DNA of 64,000 nucleotides from Durusdinium trenchii (lineage: Eukaryota; Sar; Dinophyceae; Suessiales; Symbiodiniaceae): assembly GCA_963970005.1 (NCBI GenBank), contig CAXAMN010015224.1, positions 500,910-564,909 on the forward strand, written 5' to 3'. Both the position numbers and the translations under genes were made by a program. Positions 35,925 to 48,081 of the stretch are shown piece by piece. A model generated the notes under the pieces. It worked only from the letters and a program-made list of their open reading frames with translations, did no database searches and was not told where the DNA came from. Each line of letters opens with the position of its first letter. Position 1 is the stretch's first letter.

Positions 35925-36870
35925 TGGATACAACATGATACAACTGGACAAAGGGCCTTTGGTTTTCACATGTTTTCACAATGTTTCTATATAGGCTATA
36001 GGTCAAACTCAATGCAGGGATGCATGCATCCATGACGAGCCCCTCTGACGAGTGGCTTAGCAAGTTGAAGGCCCGAAGCCTGATCTTTCATGTTGCAGTC
36101 CAAAGATGAATTGAAGCTGCCGATTGGCCAAAGATGTCCATCCAAAATTATGTATGCAAATCAGTCACCCAAAACTGGTGGCTCACAGGAAAAGAAGCAC
36201 ACAGTTACAGGGCCCTTGCAGGTCAAAAAGAGCCTTGAAGCCGAAGGGCCTTCGTTCACTGAGATCCCAGTCAGTTGCTCTGCTTGGATCCAAAGTGATT
36301 AAAAAAGGTCCCCTTCACCTCGGTCGTCCTGAAGCGAACTGACCTCGGTCGTCACTGACCTTCCGTTCAGTCGGAGACGTGACCTTCTTGGTCGCACCAG
36401 GCCGGACAAAGCAGCGTGACACACAGTGCGTGACCAGAACGGATTGCAATGAAAATCCAAAGTTGCATCTTGCTTCTGTTTTGGCTCTCAAACGCAATGT
36501 CTTGTAACCGCTTTTGGGGGGGTTCATGGGGTGAGACCTCTTGCATCAGTGAAAAGAAAAGGCTGCAGTATACAAGATGTTTGCATGAAACTGCTTCATA
36601 TGACGAAAGCCGCAAGCTGAAGCCTAGAGCTTGTCCGGCTTCTCTCCTCTCTCTCTCGTTCCTGCTCCATAGGAAAAAAATAAGCCGGCTTATGAGGAGT
36701 CTCTGCCTGCAGCATCTTTCGATGGCGCTGGCCATGGCTTTTGCCTTGACCTTTCCAACCTTCTTGTCCTTCCAAGGCTGGAGCCACTGCTGCTCTCCAT
36801 TCTCATCACAGGTGCTTCAACTTGGATCATCTGGTCAAGCTGTCGAATCGTCTTTTCCAGAAACAAGCCT
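35925..36870. other. No firm gene; weak coding signal near 36.6-36.85 kb
   Basis: Downstream of the exon at 36873-37036, minus frames around 36690-36850 are open (for example RQLDQMIQVEAPVMRMESSS) and may hold the next exon, but three frames compete. Nothing was recognised at 35.9-36.6 kb. Confidence 0.35.
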
Positions 36871-36872
36871 AC

Positions 36873-37036
36873 CTTTAATGCGACGATGAGGAACCTTTTT
36901 GAACACTTGGCTGCAGATCCTTGAGGTGCTTTCACCTTGCACATCCCTTAAAGATCCAGCTGAAACCTGATCCTTGGCCACAAGTCGGGCTGACTCTGCA
37001 AAAATGCCTTGAACTAGCTCTCTTGTTGGAGGTCCA
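36873..37036 (-). CDS. Exon of unknown gene
   Basis: Following a CGCCTAG acceptor the frame reads GPPTRELVQGIFAESARLVA, KDQVSAGSLRDVQGESTSRI and CSQVFKKVPHRRIK, and it ends at a canonical donor (ATTAAAG followed by GTAGGC). The composition is helical and charged. Coding-like minus frames at 37054-37330 may be the preceding exon. Function unknown. Confidence 0.55.
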
Positions 37037-37339
37037 CTAGGCGTCATCGATTGTCATCGATGTCCAAAATGGCTCATCTGGAATCTGAACTTGCAACACC
37101 TGGGGTTTCTGATGCCCTTTGTGCTGCTTCTGATGTTGGCAAACATCCCAGTTGTTACTCCGATCCACCTACCTCCCTCACTCCTTTCCTCTTGGACTTC
37201 CATATCCAAGGATCCCGGCGGGAGCCCGTGCCACCCACATCGGCGGAGAGTAAGGTGTCTCCTTGGTAGTCTTTCCTGCACGGCCATCGACCCGGGCCTT
37301 TTGGGCTGTGCAGCACAGCGAGCTTCAACGGATGTTCCA

Positions 37340-39440
37340 CGGGACCGGCACCTGGATTGGAAGCCTTGAGATAGATGGGTTTGTCATCAAACCTCTGGAC
37401 ACATAGGAAGTGTTCAAACAGTATAACATATTATATACCAGGATACCTGAACCTTCCAGAAATCAAAGGACTCATTCACATATAGCCGGAAATACACGTA
37501 ATCACACATGTATGATATGTAGACAACAACAACAACAACAAATTCATCCAAAAGCAGCGTTTGGCCACTTTGCACACTTTGCCAAACACAGCTGCCGGCA
37601 AAAAGCCGCCTTTCGATGGGAGAAGAATTGCGATGTCCAAACCAACTGTTGCTTCTTTCAGGCACATGTTAAAAGGTATGTAAATGAAACACCCACAGAG
37701 TGGTGTTTCGTGTCTTCACCAATTCTGAGAAAGCACTGATTCAGAGACTTGGTGAAACAGAATTCAGAAACTGTGGGTCCGTCTAATTCTGATTCTGAGA
37801 ACCAAGAAAGTCCAGAGATCCAGTTTGCGTTTCTTGGACTTTCCACCGGGTCCAGTTCGCCTCAAATTCGCCTGTGCAGTTGAGATCGACCTGTGCTGCG
37901 GTCGATGTCTGCCGTGGCGATACGCCGGATCAAGAGACCATCAACAGAAAAGATAAGCACACAAGTCATTGCCATGTAAACAAGCAAACAAATAAAATAC
38001 TTTTGACTTTTGCTGCTGTTGTTGCTGTTGTTGTAGCTAGTCCTAATCTAGGTTTATCCCAATCAAACAATCATGCACAACGGTTTTGGGCACCAATGAA
38101 GATGTTTGGAGCGGTTTTTACTTTTTCTTTTTCGGGAGAACACAAAGACCAGCTGGCTTTTGACCTTGAATAGCGACAAGCTGATACTGTTTGATGGAGA
38201 AGTTTCTCTTGTACAGCTTGGGACGGACGCTCGTTTCACACTCAACCCAGCGTGGTCCAACTACAACTGCAGTCGCTTAAACCATGGGGGACAGGCTTGG
38301 TCGTTCAATCGTAGCCAGGGAGAGGAAACAAACGACTTCACTCAAGGAAGGGCAACTTCACCCAATAAACGACCTCACTCCTCCTTGGCCTGTGAGGCCT
38401 GAAGATAAGGTGTTCCCAGCAAGGACATGGGATAAACTTGGAGAACTGTCCTACTCTTCCCTACCCGTGCTTTGTTCAACTATGGCCACGGTACTTGGTC
38501 AAACTGGAGGCCACCTCCAGAAAAGGAGGGTTCCGGAGGATTAGCAGTCCACCAGTGAGGCCTCACTCAAGGAGGAGCCCCATGTCGAGGATCCCTCCAG
38601 TCGTTCACTGGTCCCATGAAGCCTGCTAGTGTTTCGACTTGCTTCGATCCACTCTTCGAACCTTGAGTCTTGTGTAGTCAAGGCATACCAACAATGCAAG
38701 ACGGGGGTTTTCCTCGTTTCTCACAGACCTCAAGATGGGCGGCGCCGGCTTCTGCTCCGGCTGCGAGGCACCCGAGCCCATGGTGCTGGCCGGTGTTGCC
38801 GGTGATGCTGCGACGGTTGGATGAAAGATGATGAAACGGTCCGGTGTTGAAAGGTGTTGAAAGAAGGTGTTCGGAACTTTTGAATTGCTGCTGGATTTTT
38901 CTTGTTTAAAGAAGGGAACCTGTATATATGCATGATATTATAGATATAGTATGATATAGTTGCTGTGCGGTTTTGGAGTGTTCTTGGGTCTTCTGGAGCC
39001 ATTCCAAACGCTGACCACGTTTGTTCTGTGGTGCTGGCCACCGTCCATCGCTTCCGTTTGGGTGGTAGTGGTCACTACATCTGAGCCGCACGTCAATCGC
39101 TCTGTCTTCCGATCGCTGCATGCGGGTCGATCGCTGGGAGCGAGTCCGTCCACCCTCCAACCGATCACTGATTGACCTACCTGTGACTGCCGACCTAGGC
39201 CAGGCATCGGTGGTGCTTGTGTCCGAAAGAGCGATGCTCCTATAGCAGCCTGTACTTGCCACTTCTTTTCAAAACAACACGTGTGATGTTGTTCGAGTGG
39301 ACTTTCGGCCCTGTCAGACTGTAGCACTTGACTGAACTCCCGGCATTGGGTCATGAGAACTCTCAGAACCTATAGAGGAACCGCTCATGGATGTTCCTCC
39401 ACAATGAACACCGAAACAACCAGTTACTGGGATGGATGGG
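37340..39440. other. No firm gene
   Basis: The stretch contains CAA and GTT trinucleotide patches near 37527 and 38010. A minus frame at 38950-39260 ends in a helical piece (RLEWLQKTQEHSKTAQQLYH), which may be an exon, but splice signals are unclear. Confidence 0.35.
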
Positions 39441-39445
39441 ATGAA

Positions 39446-39482
39446 TGATGATGATGATGATGATGATGACGATGACGATGAC

Positions 39483-39514
<32 letters not shown>
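39446..39514. repeat. GAT/GAC trinucleotide microsatellite
   Basis: About 23 GAT units with several GAC interruptions. The longest open frame in the window (260 codons, plus strand, from 39445) starts inside it with a run of methionines read from ATG and is not accepted as a gene on that basis. Confidence 0.95.
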
Positions 39515-39725
39515 GCCAACCATTACTTCACTGCAACTGGATGTCATCCCTTCACCTCCAAACAGTCCAGGCCTCTTTTCCTCGAATTCCATGCTGTTGG
39601 TCCGACGCGTCACGCGGGGTGTCGCTGGCACGAGGGGGGCGGCTTTTCCTGTCTGATCGCCGGCCACTAGCTTGGCAACCGCTGTTTTGTTCGTCGTTGT
39701 TTTCTGTGGCTCACACCGATCTCAG

Positions 39726-39922
39726 ATGGATGTGGCTGGACACGCAGATCTGGGAAGATCTCGGAAGCCCACAGAACATCCATTGGAAAAGAAGCAGAAT
39801 GTCCATGAATTGGTTGATGAAACATCTGATGTCACGGATGTGTCACGGCACAGATGCCTGGAACACATCGTGGACGGTACCTGTGAGATCCTGGCCCTGC
39901 AAAAGATGCAACTATCTTACAG
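39726..39922 (+). CDS. Candidate plus-strand exon, unknown product
   Basis: A pyrimidine-rich acceptor (GTTTTCTGTGGCTCACACCGATCTCAG, positions 39699-39725) opens the frame MDVAGHADLGRSRKPTEHPL, EKKQNVHELVDETSDVTDVS, RHRCLEHIVDGTCEILALQK, and a GT donor (TCTTACAG followed by GTGCAG) could close it. The codons show the purine-first pattern on the plus strand. It is the only good plus-strand exon found. The frame stays open to 40043, so the donor is not proven, and the strand change needs transcript support. Confidence 0.45.
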
Positions 39923-39978
39923 GTGCAGCTGTGTCTACAGCCTACTTGAATCGCTGCACAAGCGAGGGCCCACAGAAT

Positions 39979-40461
39979 CTACATTGTCATCCATCCATCA
40001 TTCTGGCACTCAGCATGAGAAATCAACACCAGCCGTCCGCTGAACTCTCCACCCTTGGCCTCCAGCCGCCCCCGCGCAGCTCCGCAGCTCCGCTCCCCGT
40101 TGAGCACTACGGACTCACAAAAGAGGCCTCTCACGCCGCCAGAATGCGATGTGGGATGCCTCCGAAGGGCAAATGCCTGGCGACCGAGGCCGTGACCCTT
40201 GCTGGTCTTCGGACCGACAACGGATGAGACCCACGTTTGGGCCCGTGTAGAAGGAACCAACAGTCGGACATGTTCGTGTAGACTCACGGGGTGGAAAGCA
40301 CGCCTTTCTCTTGGAATGTTTGGATTCTTTCCAGGAATAGCATGATCTTGACTCAGTGGGGGCATGGGATGATGATACTGACAACTTGTTGATGCAACTC
40401 CACAAACACGACATGTGACTGGTGGTTTTACCTCAACTTGTGCATTGAAAAGAAAGAGCAA
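39979..40461 (-). CDS. Weak 160-codon minus frame
   Basis: The frame is one of the longest on the minus strand and has no low-complexity run; segments such as CRVCGVASTSCQYHHP and RAQTWVSSVVGPKTSKGHGL look moderately protein-like. It overlaps plus-strand frames at its left end, has no recognised domain, and its splice borders were not located. It is kept as a low-confidence candidate. Confidence 0.25.
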   Translation of the reverse strand: MLFLFNAQVEVKPPVTCRVCGVASTSCQYHHPMPPLSQDHAIPGKNPNIPRERRAFHPVSLHEHVRLLVPSTRAQTWVSSVVGPKTSKGHGLGRQAFALRRHPTSHSGGVRGLFCESVVLNGERSCGAARGRLEAKGGEFSGRLVLISHAECQNDGWMTM

Positions 40462-40519
40462 GGGACTCGCTCAGTAACCTCTGTCCTCCGGTTGGCTTTT
40501 AGTGGGAAACCAACATTAC

Positions 40520-40802
40520 CCAATAAGCTTGAGGGTGACCCCACTGACCGGGTGGGCCAAAATGATCGACAGTACAATTCGGTCAAAGTTCCCACACGTG
40601 GGTCGCTCTTCCAAAGACTTTATAACAGGATGTGGCTGTTTCTCGTTTTTTGCGTCAAACAATTCAGAAACTTTGAACACTGGATGGTGCACTTCTTCTT
40701 GCATGAACTCCACCCGATGGACACCCCAAACTCTCTGCCTTGTGTAGGCCTCTGGCGCCCCAGCGTCCTCAGGTTGGACCAGTGGGGCCTTCCTGGACAC
40801 AC
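40520..40802 (-). CDS. Exon of unknown gene
   Basis: An acceptor (GGCTCCCCAG) and a donor (TATTGG followed by GTAATG) bound 283 nt. The frame reads VSRKAPLVQPEDAGAPEAYT, VWGVHRVEFMQEEVHHPVFK and SLEERPTCGNFDRIVLSIIL. Just upstream, at about 40819-40890, a short segment ends at a good donor (GTCTCAG followed by GTAGGC) in phase 1, which this exon can continue. No family is recognised. Confidence 0.6.
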
Positions 40803-40929
40803 CTGGGGAGCCTACCTGAGACTTCATGCGGTGTTCGAAGTCTGGGCAGCCTCCAAAGGACCAAAATGGACCAAGTCTGGTCACCAGGTCCTAGGTCACC
40901 ATGTTTCTCCAGGTTCATCGACATCATGA

Positions 40930-43195
40930 GTTCTGAACTGCGGTTTTTGAGGTCGAGTCAACCAACGAGTCAACCACGTTTCACATCATTTCACCATAGT
41001 CTTGCAACGATTCGTGTGACTCCAAAAGAAAAGGACCTTCGATGGATTGAAGTGACCTAGGGCTGGCACTTGGATCTTCTTGTGCTGGGCTACAGGTCAA
41101 TGGATTGGAGCGAAATGAGGATCCGGATTCCAAACAGGAGGTCTCGAAAGGATGTCTTGGCACCTAGCTAGGCTCACACTCACCCGGATAAGTATGTCCT
41201 GATGACATTCTCGCCAGGTTCTTCAGTAAAGACTCATGGTCCCAGGAGACCACTGGAAGTCGCCTTCCCAAGTGGTCCCTCAACTGAAGAGTGCATTATA
41301 TTGGCCGTTCTCTTGCCTTTCGGCCCGGTTTCTACATTTGGTGCTCTGCAAAAAAGCAGGTCTATAGGCACCGAAGCGCGAGCCGAAGGCCACTCAGTTG
41401 TTCTGAATGCTGATCTGACATCACCGTGATATTAGCCTAATATATAGAATGAGTCATAGGTGGGGTGAATGTAACACGTTTTGCTTGGGATCTCATGGAT
41501 TGTGAGTCGTTGGCGTTGGGGAACCTTAGTCCATTTGCCCAGATTGTTCCTAACCCACACAGTAGCTGAACATACCAATTGAACCACACGACAAATGGGG
41601 CGGAATACAAATCAAATCAAGTCCTTTAGACAACAGTGATTGATATCCCTGCTAGATTGGACAAGTGTTGAACCACCTCATGTTTGCCCAAGGATCTGCA
41701 CAAATCAGCCCGAGGAATTGCAACAAGCGGTTCAAGCCTGTTGCAAAGATGTGCACAGCTGCAAATTTGACTCAGAAAATGCGTGAATCCTGGACATCCC
41801 AAAAAGCAAAGAACATCGGAGAGGGAGAGCTTCAGTGACAACAACAGCACCACTGACAATGTACAAGTCATCACAGACTCAAGAAACAGTACCAGGACCA
41901 TGCCTTCAGTGTGGACTACCCTACACTGGATAGACTAGACTCGACTGTTGTCTTTTTGGTATCCCTTGAAGAGTCCAGTCTAGAACATGACTCTTCTTCT
42001 ATTCATGGTGACTCTGTGTGGCGCCAGTGACCGATGGAACAGCTGTTTCCAGACTTGACCTGTTTCCAGACCAGTCCAGTCTGCTTTTCCTCCTGCGGCC
42101 GGGCAGCGGTGATCAATCCATTAAGTGAACAAAAACTCATTGAAACTTGGTATCTCACCTGCATACTTAGGTATACCTTACCCCCATCTCACGCGCAGTT
42201 TTCCTCACCCTGACCCTTGGATTGGCAGCGGTCAGCAGATCCTGAGGGCCCATGGACTTACGGTCCCTGATCATCCCAATGATAGAGCTGGAGGTCTGCC
42301 ACCTCTAAAGACTCTAGAAGACCCCTTCTTCTAGCAATCCATCAGTCCATGTAGCCATTGCTCAATTTGGGCAAAAACGGAGATTGATCTTGACCATAAG
42401 GGCACGCCACGCCATGTATACCAACCCACATCCACAAATCAATTGGAACCTTCCAACCACCATATGTTTGACCACCCCAACAACCAAAACAACCAGCCAA
42501 TTGAACCCTCCTGAACCCTCCTGGACCATCCACTGCCTCCCAGTGCTCGGATGGTGTCGGACCCGAATCGCTCACCTAAACCGCCGCGGAGACGCTCGCC
42601 CGAGGGCTCCGGGAAATGCCATACCTATGCCTATACCTATACCTAACCTTCTTTAATATCTCTTTGGCGGGCCTGAATCAATGGGACATGCTATAGAAAA
42701 CAGGGACCCCTACCTGGTTTCTTCAGCGAAGTGAACTTGATATCCCAGTTCGTGACCGGTCATTTTGTGGCCCGTAGGGTTGGTCGCAAACAGGGACTGC
42801 AAAGGTTGGTCAGTGAACTGAAGAAGCGAGGTGTCCAAAATTCATCAGAGGATTGGTTTGGGCATGTTTGGACCTTTTGGGTCAAGCTAATATATGTTTA
42901 TATAGAGATACGTGCTCAAAGGACAAGGGCAGCAATACCGTGTAAAGCATGTTGAATTGTCTATGCTGCCTGAAGACTGAAGAAGTGGGAAAAAACACCA
43001 AGCCACTGGCACAATAAGCAACATGGCAGTTCCTTACACAGCACCTTTAGAGGGTATATGTCGCCTTCTGGAAGAACATCGTCAAATATCCTTTGCAATC
43101 CAGCAGAATCTAGCCAACAGGGCCCACGCGAGCTTGAGAAAAGCCCGCAGGTGCTGTCTTCGCGTTGCTACACACGTTGGCATAACGATCTGCTG
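40930..43195. other. No firm gene
   Basis: Minus frames at 41640-41900 (hydrophobic start, then LEPLVAIPRADLCRSLGKHE) and 42342-42575 are open but lack splice support. An AAC/CCA-rich simple patch is at 42460-42530. The frames are not called. Confidence 0.35.
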
Positions 43196-43204
43196 ATGAC
43201 ATAC

Positions 43205-43591
43205 CTGATTTCATGTCTATCCACTCATCCACATCCCACATGATCCGCGTCACTGAGCCGGCTCTCGTCCACATAGGGTCCACGGCGCTCGGCGCCGGTG
43301 TAGTACCGGGAAGAGATGAGGAGCTCGTCATCCAAGGTCCAGTCCTCAGGTGCTTGTCTAGCAGGCTTCTGGCGGGCGAGCCCCAGGAAGTCGGTTGAAC
43401 CACACTCACTGGTTCTTCTCGTGGGTGGGGCTCGGTTGGTTCCTGCCTTCGTTTCGGTTCGGTTCGTTGGGGTGGGGTGGTTGGCAGGGGGTTGGTTCCT
43501 GCCTTCGGGTTGGATGTGGGAGCCTTAAGGCGTAACAAGGTGAGGCGTTTGCTGGTGGTGCAGGTGGGAGGCTGGGAGGCTTTCAAGTGCG
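43205..43591 (-). CDS. Large exon: proline-rich linker then helical segment
   Basis: The acceptor CTGTGTTCCACAG and the canonical donor AAATCAG followed by GTATGT bound 387 nt, exactly 129 codons. The first part is basic and proline-rich (PLPTTPPQRTEPKRRQEPTE), the middle is Ser/Pro-rich, and the end reads RIMWDVDEWIDMKSG. Such low-complexity linkers are common in large regulatory proteins, but no domain is identified. It is among the best-supported single exons in the window. Confidence 0.65.
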
Positions 43592-43599
43592 CTGTGGAA

Positions 43600-45470
43600 C
43601 ACAGTTGGGCCTCTTACAGGGTGAAAATAACCACAACATATTCGAGGAACACATCATATTGGAAGTAGAAAGCCCTCCTCTTTGTGGAGGAAAAATGGTC
43701 TTCCAGGGGCCCATGGTTGACTTCTATGTTGTTATTTTGTCGACTCTTTTGGCATGGGGTCTTTGGAACGTGCGAGACAAAAAACATGTGGAACGTCATC
43801 GATGGAACCACGTGGCGACATAGGAACCACGTGGAGGATCTACGGGTGGTGCGACCTGTTTAAGTTCACGGGTGAAAAAACACCTTGGTCCGTCTCAACC
43901 CATCAGCCACCTTCGGTCCCATAGATCAACAACCCGAGCTGTGGGAGCTGTTTGGAGAGAAGTACAGGATAAGAAGATAAACGTCTGAGTCAAAAGTAGC
44001 GTATGAGTTTGTATTTTAATAGGGAGACCAAACTTGTCTATTTCCTTTCTTCCACAGGTTCGTTGACTGAGAGGTCTCCCTATTTTAATACACACCCAAA
44101 TAATGAACACACACAGTTACAGTCAAGTCTGAAATGTTTCTGAGATCTGGCAGGGACTGATTTCTCAGAAATGGTCCATCCTGGAAGGTCCATTTAAGGT
44201 GATGATGATACCGTCCTGTCTTTGGAACCTTGCAGCCGTGGGCGCCCGCGGTTGGATCTTTTAACCAATGAGTAGTAAAGGATAAATGGTGCAAGGTCTG
44301 CTACAAATCTTGTTCTGTCAGAACTGAGACAATCCCAGATGTTGAGTAAGTCCTATTCACTATGATCGTGAATGGTTCACATGAGGCAAAACATGGTCAG
44401 GTTCGGGTTGGAACAAGTGTGACCCAGCGAACGTTGGATGAGTTCACCTGCGAGCCAAGAATAACTTCCAAGACCCAGCAGCTACCACCAGGTTTGGGAT
44501 CTGCTCCATTTTGTTGGACTCTGAGTTCAGGAGCCATGTGGGTGACGTGGGATCCTCGGCTGGTTTTTGTCGCACACGCTTGGGGTGAAAAACCGGTGGG
44601 TGGTGAAACCGCGTCACCTGAAGACTTGTGGGGTTGCCTTGGTTCTGGTTTGGTTTAAAGATGTTCAAAGGGACCTAGTTGGTTCAGTGCAAAGGAGGGA
44701 TATCGGGAACATCTGAGAATTCCATCTTCGGAACCTCTTGTTGCTCGGCCCTTCGCTGGCTGACACATCTGCAAACCCGGAGGAGTTGCAAACCGGAGGA
44801 GGCAGGCCCTGTTGGGTAGAGACGAAGATGGCCCCCCCACCCCAACAAAAAGGACTTGACGTGGTTTTCTCAACTAGTGGGACTCCAGTACGACCTTTTC
44901 AGAGAACAATCCGACCTTTTCAGATCAAGAGGGCAGAAGGATGCTTGGTTGTCGGGTCCTTTTTTGGAGAGCTTCTTCTTTCGTCATCAATTCAGCTTCT
45001 AGGACCCTAGGAGCTCTGACCATGTCCCTCCGTCAAGCAAGATTGTAGCATAATTGGTGAGGCGTGGCTTGGGGGATCCAATAATGTCCGGCCAAGTCTA
45101 GTTTGAGTGGGACTTCCCACAAGTCGTTGGTTCCTTCAAAATCTTCAAAGGGGGAACAGGATGTCCCCGGCACCAAGCCGCTTCCTCCAAAACATGCCCA
45201 ACCAACATGAAGGAGCCCATCTCTGATGGAGCCCTAACTCTCACAGCAGGTCAAGGCACGAAGCAAGAACTCTGCTTGTAGACACCATGCCTCGCCCCAA
45301 AAAAGCAAGGTCTCCATGCTCCGAAGAGATATTCATCGACAAACTCACCCCAAAAAATCGGCAGATTTGACCCGAAGAAGGGGCAGCTGGTGGGCGAATC
45401 AACCTTCCCTAGGCCCTAGGGATCCAGTGCCACTTCGGAAGGTATCGGTATATATATATATATATTGAGC
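43600..45470. other. Non-coding stretch, no supported gene
   Basis: Frames on both strands are short. The words GGGAGACC and CACACCCAAATA around 44021-44102 recur in inverted order. A TA run lies at 45450-45464. Confidence 0.4.
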
Positions 45471-45535
45471 CCGACGCGGGCGTCTACATAAATAGTCTCC
45501 AATCACCTCAGAAGGTATGTGGATCCATACTCCTT
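45466..45535. repeat. CCTTCTCAGAAGG dispersed element, copy 2
   Basis: The core reads CTACATAAATAGTCTCCAAT, then a shortened CACCTCAGAAGG palindrome and TATGTGGATCCATA. It matches copy 1 at 3.1 kb over about 50 bases with a 4-base deletion, and shares the upstream CCGACG words. Confidence 0.75.
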
Positions 45536-46074
45536 GGGTATCTATCCCTGTACTACTTGAATGTGAAGCTCACGTGGCTTTAAAATGGGGAGCAGCAGGG
45601 CCACTTGGACGAATCCAAAGTTTCGCAAAAGAACATGGATGAACATGGTATTGTGGATATATCGCGGTACCCTGAGCATCCATGGACTCCCTCCCTCCCT
45701 CCCTCCCTCCCTATAGGTTTCTTGCAATCAACTCCAAGTATTCTGAAGGCGCTGGCCAAACTTTGGATGCCTCCTAAAGAGGTATACATAGAATGCGGAA
45801 GAGTTACCTGTGACCATTGTCCTACAGTATTGGATTTGTTCAAATCTCCTGTTCAGGATGACTATGCACCCTCCAGAAACCCGACATGGACTATGAAGGC
45901 ATGGAAAAATGGATTGCTGGAGGACTCTTTCCTTCGCACAATTGCTTTCTGCTTGTTCCAACTGCCCCAACTGCCCTACTAAAACACCCCATGCCCCTCC
46001 CTTCCATCAGCGACGAAGCACATTCCAGCGATGGAGAATTCCACTAAGAGACAGCGTACCGAGGAATTGGTCAC

Positions 46075-46235
46075 CTTGCGGTTCGGAAGACCGCAGAAGA
46101 TGGTCACTTCGGAAGACCGCAGCTCGAGCAGCTCAGACGGGAAGGAGTTGATCTCATCGAAGACGAGTTCTTCGTCTCGCAACTGGTTCTGGATCCGTCT
46201 GATCCCCATCCAAATAGTCTCTTGGCTCACGAATT
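46075..46235 (-). CDS. Exon of unknown gene
   Basis: A strong acceptor (GGTTTTTCAG) and a canonical donor (CCGCAAG followed by GTGACC) bound 161 nt. The frame reads FVSQETIWMGIRRIQNQLRD, then EELVFDEINSFPSELLELRS. Near its end the words GCGGTCTTCCGAA and GTGACC are directly repeated. The product is acidic and helical and of unknown function. Coding-like segments at 46330-46560 on the same strand may be upstream exons. Confidence 0.65.
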
Positions 46236-46599
46236 CTGAAAAACCAAGGCTTTAAGGGTCTGATGCTTCTTTTTTCTTCCCTAAACTGATGGGTCCAAGA
46301 AGCAAAGGGATTCCCTGCATTATCCATCCAGTATCCTCAAATGAGGCCCAAAGAATCTCCCTGGAACTAACACATGGAAGCGAATGGCCTGGCCACTTGG
46401 AAGACAATCTTCCTCTACAAACAGGGGGGGTCCACTTCCATGTTAAAAAGTCGCCAGCTACTGGAGGACACCATCAAATTCCATCAACCAACTCCTGGAT
46501 GTCTCCTGGATGTAGGTCAATTGTCGTAGAGAGATGTAGAGAAAGTACCACGGACCGGTCTTTACCCTCTGCACGAGCAGAATTTGTGCATATACTATA

Positions 46600-47590
46600 C
46601 TGTATGATATACAGGACTCTATATGATTCAACGGTGAGTTGGCACTCGGTGGGGAGGTTGTGCACAACTTTGCTGGGGTTGTGGGCGCAAGCGCCCCCAA
46701 AAAAAACAACATGCTAGTCAATACCGTGTCAATGGCCATCTACTGGGAAGACATGATCAAACAGATGATCATCGACAACCAAGTCTACAACCACCTAAAA
46801 GGAAGACTGTCAGCTTGCGATCCAAGCTCCAGGGCTTTGACAAGTCACCGAATGCGATAGAAGTTCCAATCGCTTGTAAAGCTCGTAGACCAAGGGGTTA
46901 TGCCCTAACCTCAGTTGTTGGAATCGTCGTTCTAGTGAGGAATTTGTTCTGATGCCAACATGTCCAAGAGTTTTCTGCTACAGGTTTTGGTGATCGATTT
47001 GGAATGAAAGAGTTTGATCTCAATAGAACGGCGGCCTGCAAAGATCAAAGGGGGTGTAACAGGAATCTCCCAAGCAGACTGGATCATTGGAAGCAAAGGT
47101 TCACAAGTACCTTGCAGCGATGCGTAGGTCATATGATCTATATAATGTTTCGTATCAATGATGTGTATTGTTGGTGCACTGGGCTTCAGTCTGCAGTGTT
47201 TTATCACGTTAGGGCAGGCATTCACAAAAAGGACCCTGACTCTGGAACGTGCACGAGCTTTTAATTTTGACATTTGGTTGTTCGTTGGAAGTTGATGTAT
47301 TTACGTACGCCGCCACCAGCTGCCAAAATTCACTGTTCATGGAAGAGTTTTCTGCACTGCATCTCCCCCCCACAAACCGCACAAAGTTTCACCAGCGGTC
47401 TCCCAACCGAAAACACAAACCAAACAGAAACTCCAAAGGTGACTGATCACGTGTGGCAAATGATTTGTGATCTTCATATTCTCGTCTGGTTGATCTGTGT
47501 ACTTTCTTTTCACAGATCGAAAACCCTCCACACATCTGGTTTATTTGTTTGGAGCTCCATCTGTACAACAGATTCCTAAATCAATCACCA
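46600..47590. other. No supported gene
   Basis: Frames are short, and both strands are open in places without splice support. Nothing was recognised. Confidence 0.35.
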
Positions 47591-47603
47591 GAAAAATGCG
47601 GTA

Positions 47604-47729
47604 TCACAGGTCCATCTTTCCACCAGGGTGCTTCATCTGCGACACCCAAGCCTCAAAGCGTCCCTGGCAGATCTGTTGCTTCAGGCTGCCCTCGGGAGGC
47701 ACCCCCGTGGTGCGGCTCGTCTCAGGCGC
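47604..47729 (-). CDS. Probable C-terminal exon of unknown gene
   Basis: A pyrimidine-rich acceptor (CCTCCCTTTTGGCACCACCGCAG, positions 47730-47752) is followed by 41 codons and a TGA at 47604-47606. The residues are APETSRTTGVPPEGSLKQQI and CQGRFEAWVSQMKHPGGKMD plus Leu. It is the next good minus-strand exon after those at 48.9-49.5 kb and could end that gene, although a GT overlaps the stop. Function unknown. Confidence 0.55.
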   Translation of the reverse strand, partial: APETSRTTGVPPEGSLKQQICQGRFEAWVSQMKHPGGKMDL

Positions 47730-48081
47730 CTGCGGTGGTGCCAAAAGGGAGGGAATATCAATTCCAAGGAGACCGTTATGAGTAACAATGATGTCTAGAA
47801 TATGTGAAGCACTGCGGCCTCTAGAGTGACCCTTTGTTCTGGAATAAACACATATACAATTTTGACAAACATGACCAAAAGGAATCAAATCCATTTTATT
47901 CATTTTTATTCTATGCGTCAGGCGGCCAGACGGAGAAACTCAAGGGTCTCCCTGAATCAGGCGATTCAATGCTGATCCATATCTGTGAAGAAATGCCATG
48001 GTGCCGCATCTTTGAACATCGAGAACCTTGATCAGTTTGATTGTTGGAAACTGGTAAAACTTCAAAAACAGATCATAGATC

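Noticed and set aside
39445-40227. Longest open frame, 260 codons, plus strand
   Set aside because: It starts inside the GAT microsatellite and owes its methionine run to it; a different plus frame over 39726-39922 has better coding signs.
45605-45982. 125-codon plus frame
   Set aside because: It crosses a CCCT simple repeat, and the opposite strand has an equally plausible short exon ending at a GT donor (ACAG followed by GTAACT); neither could be decided.
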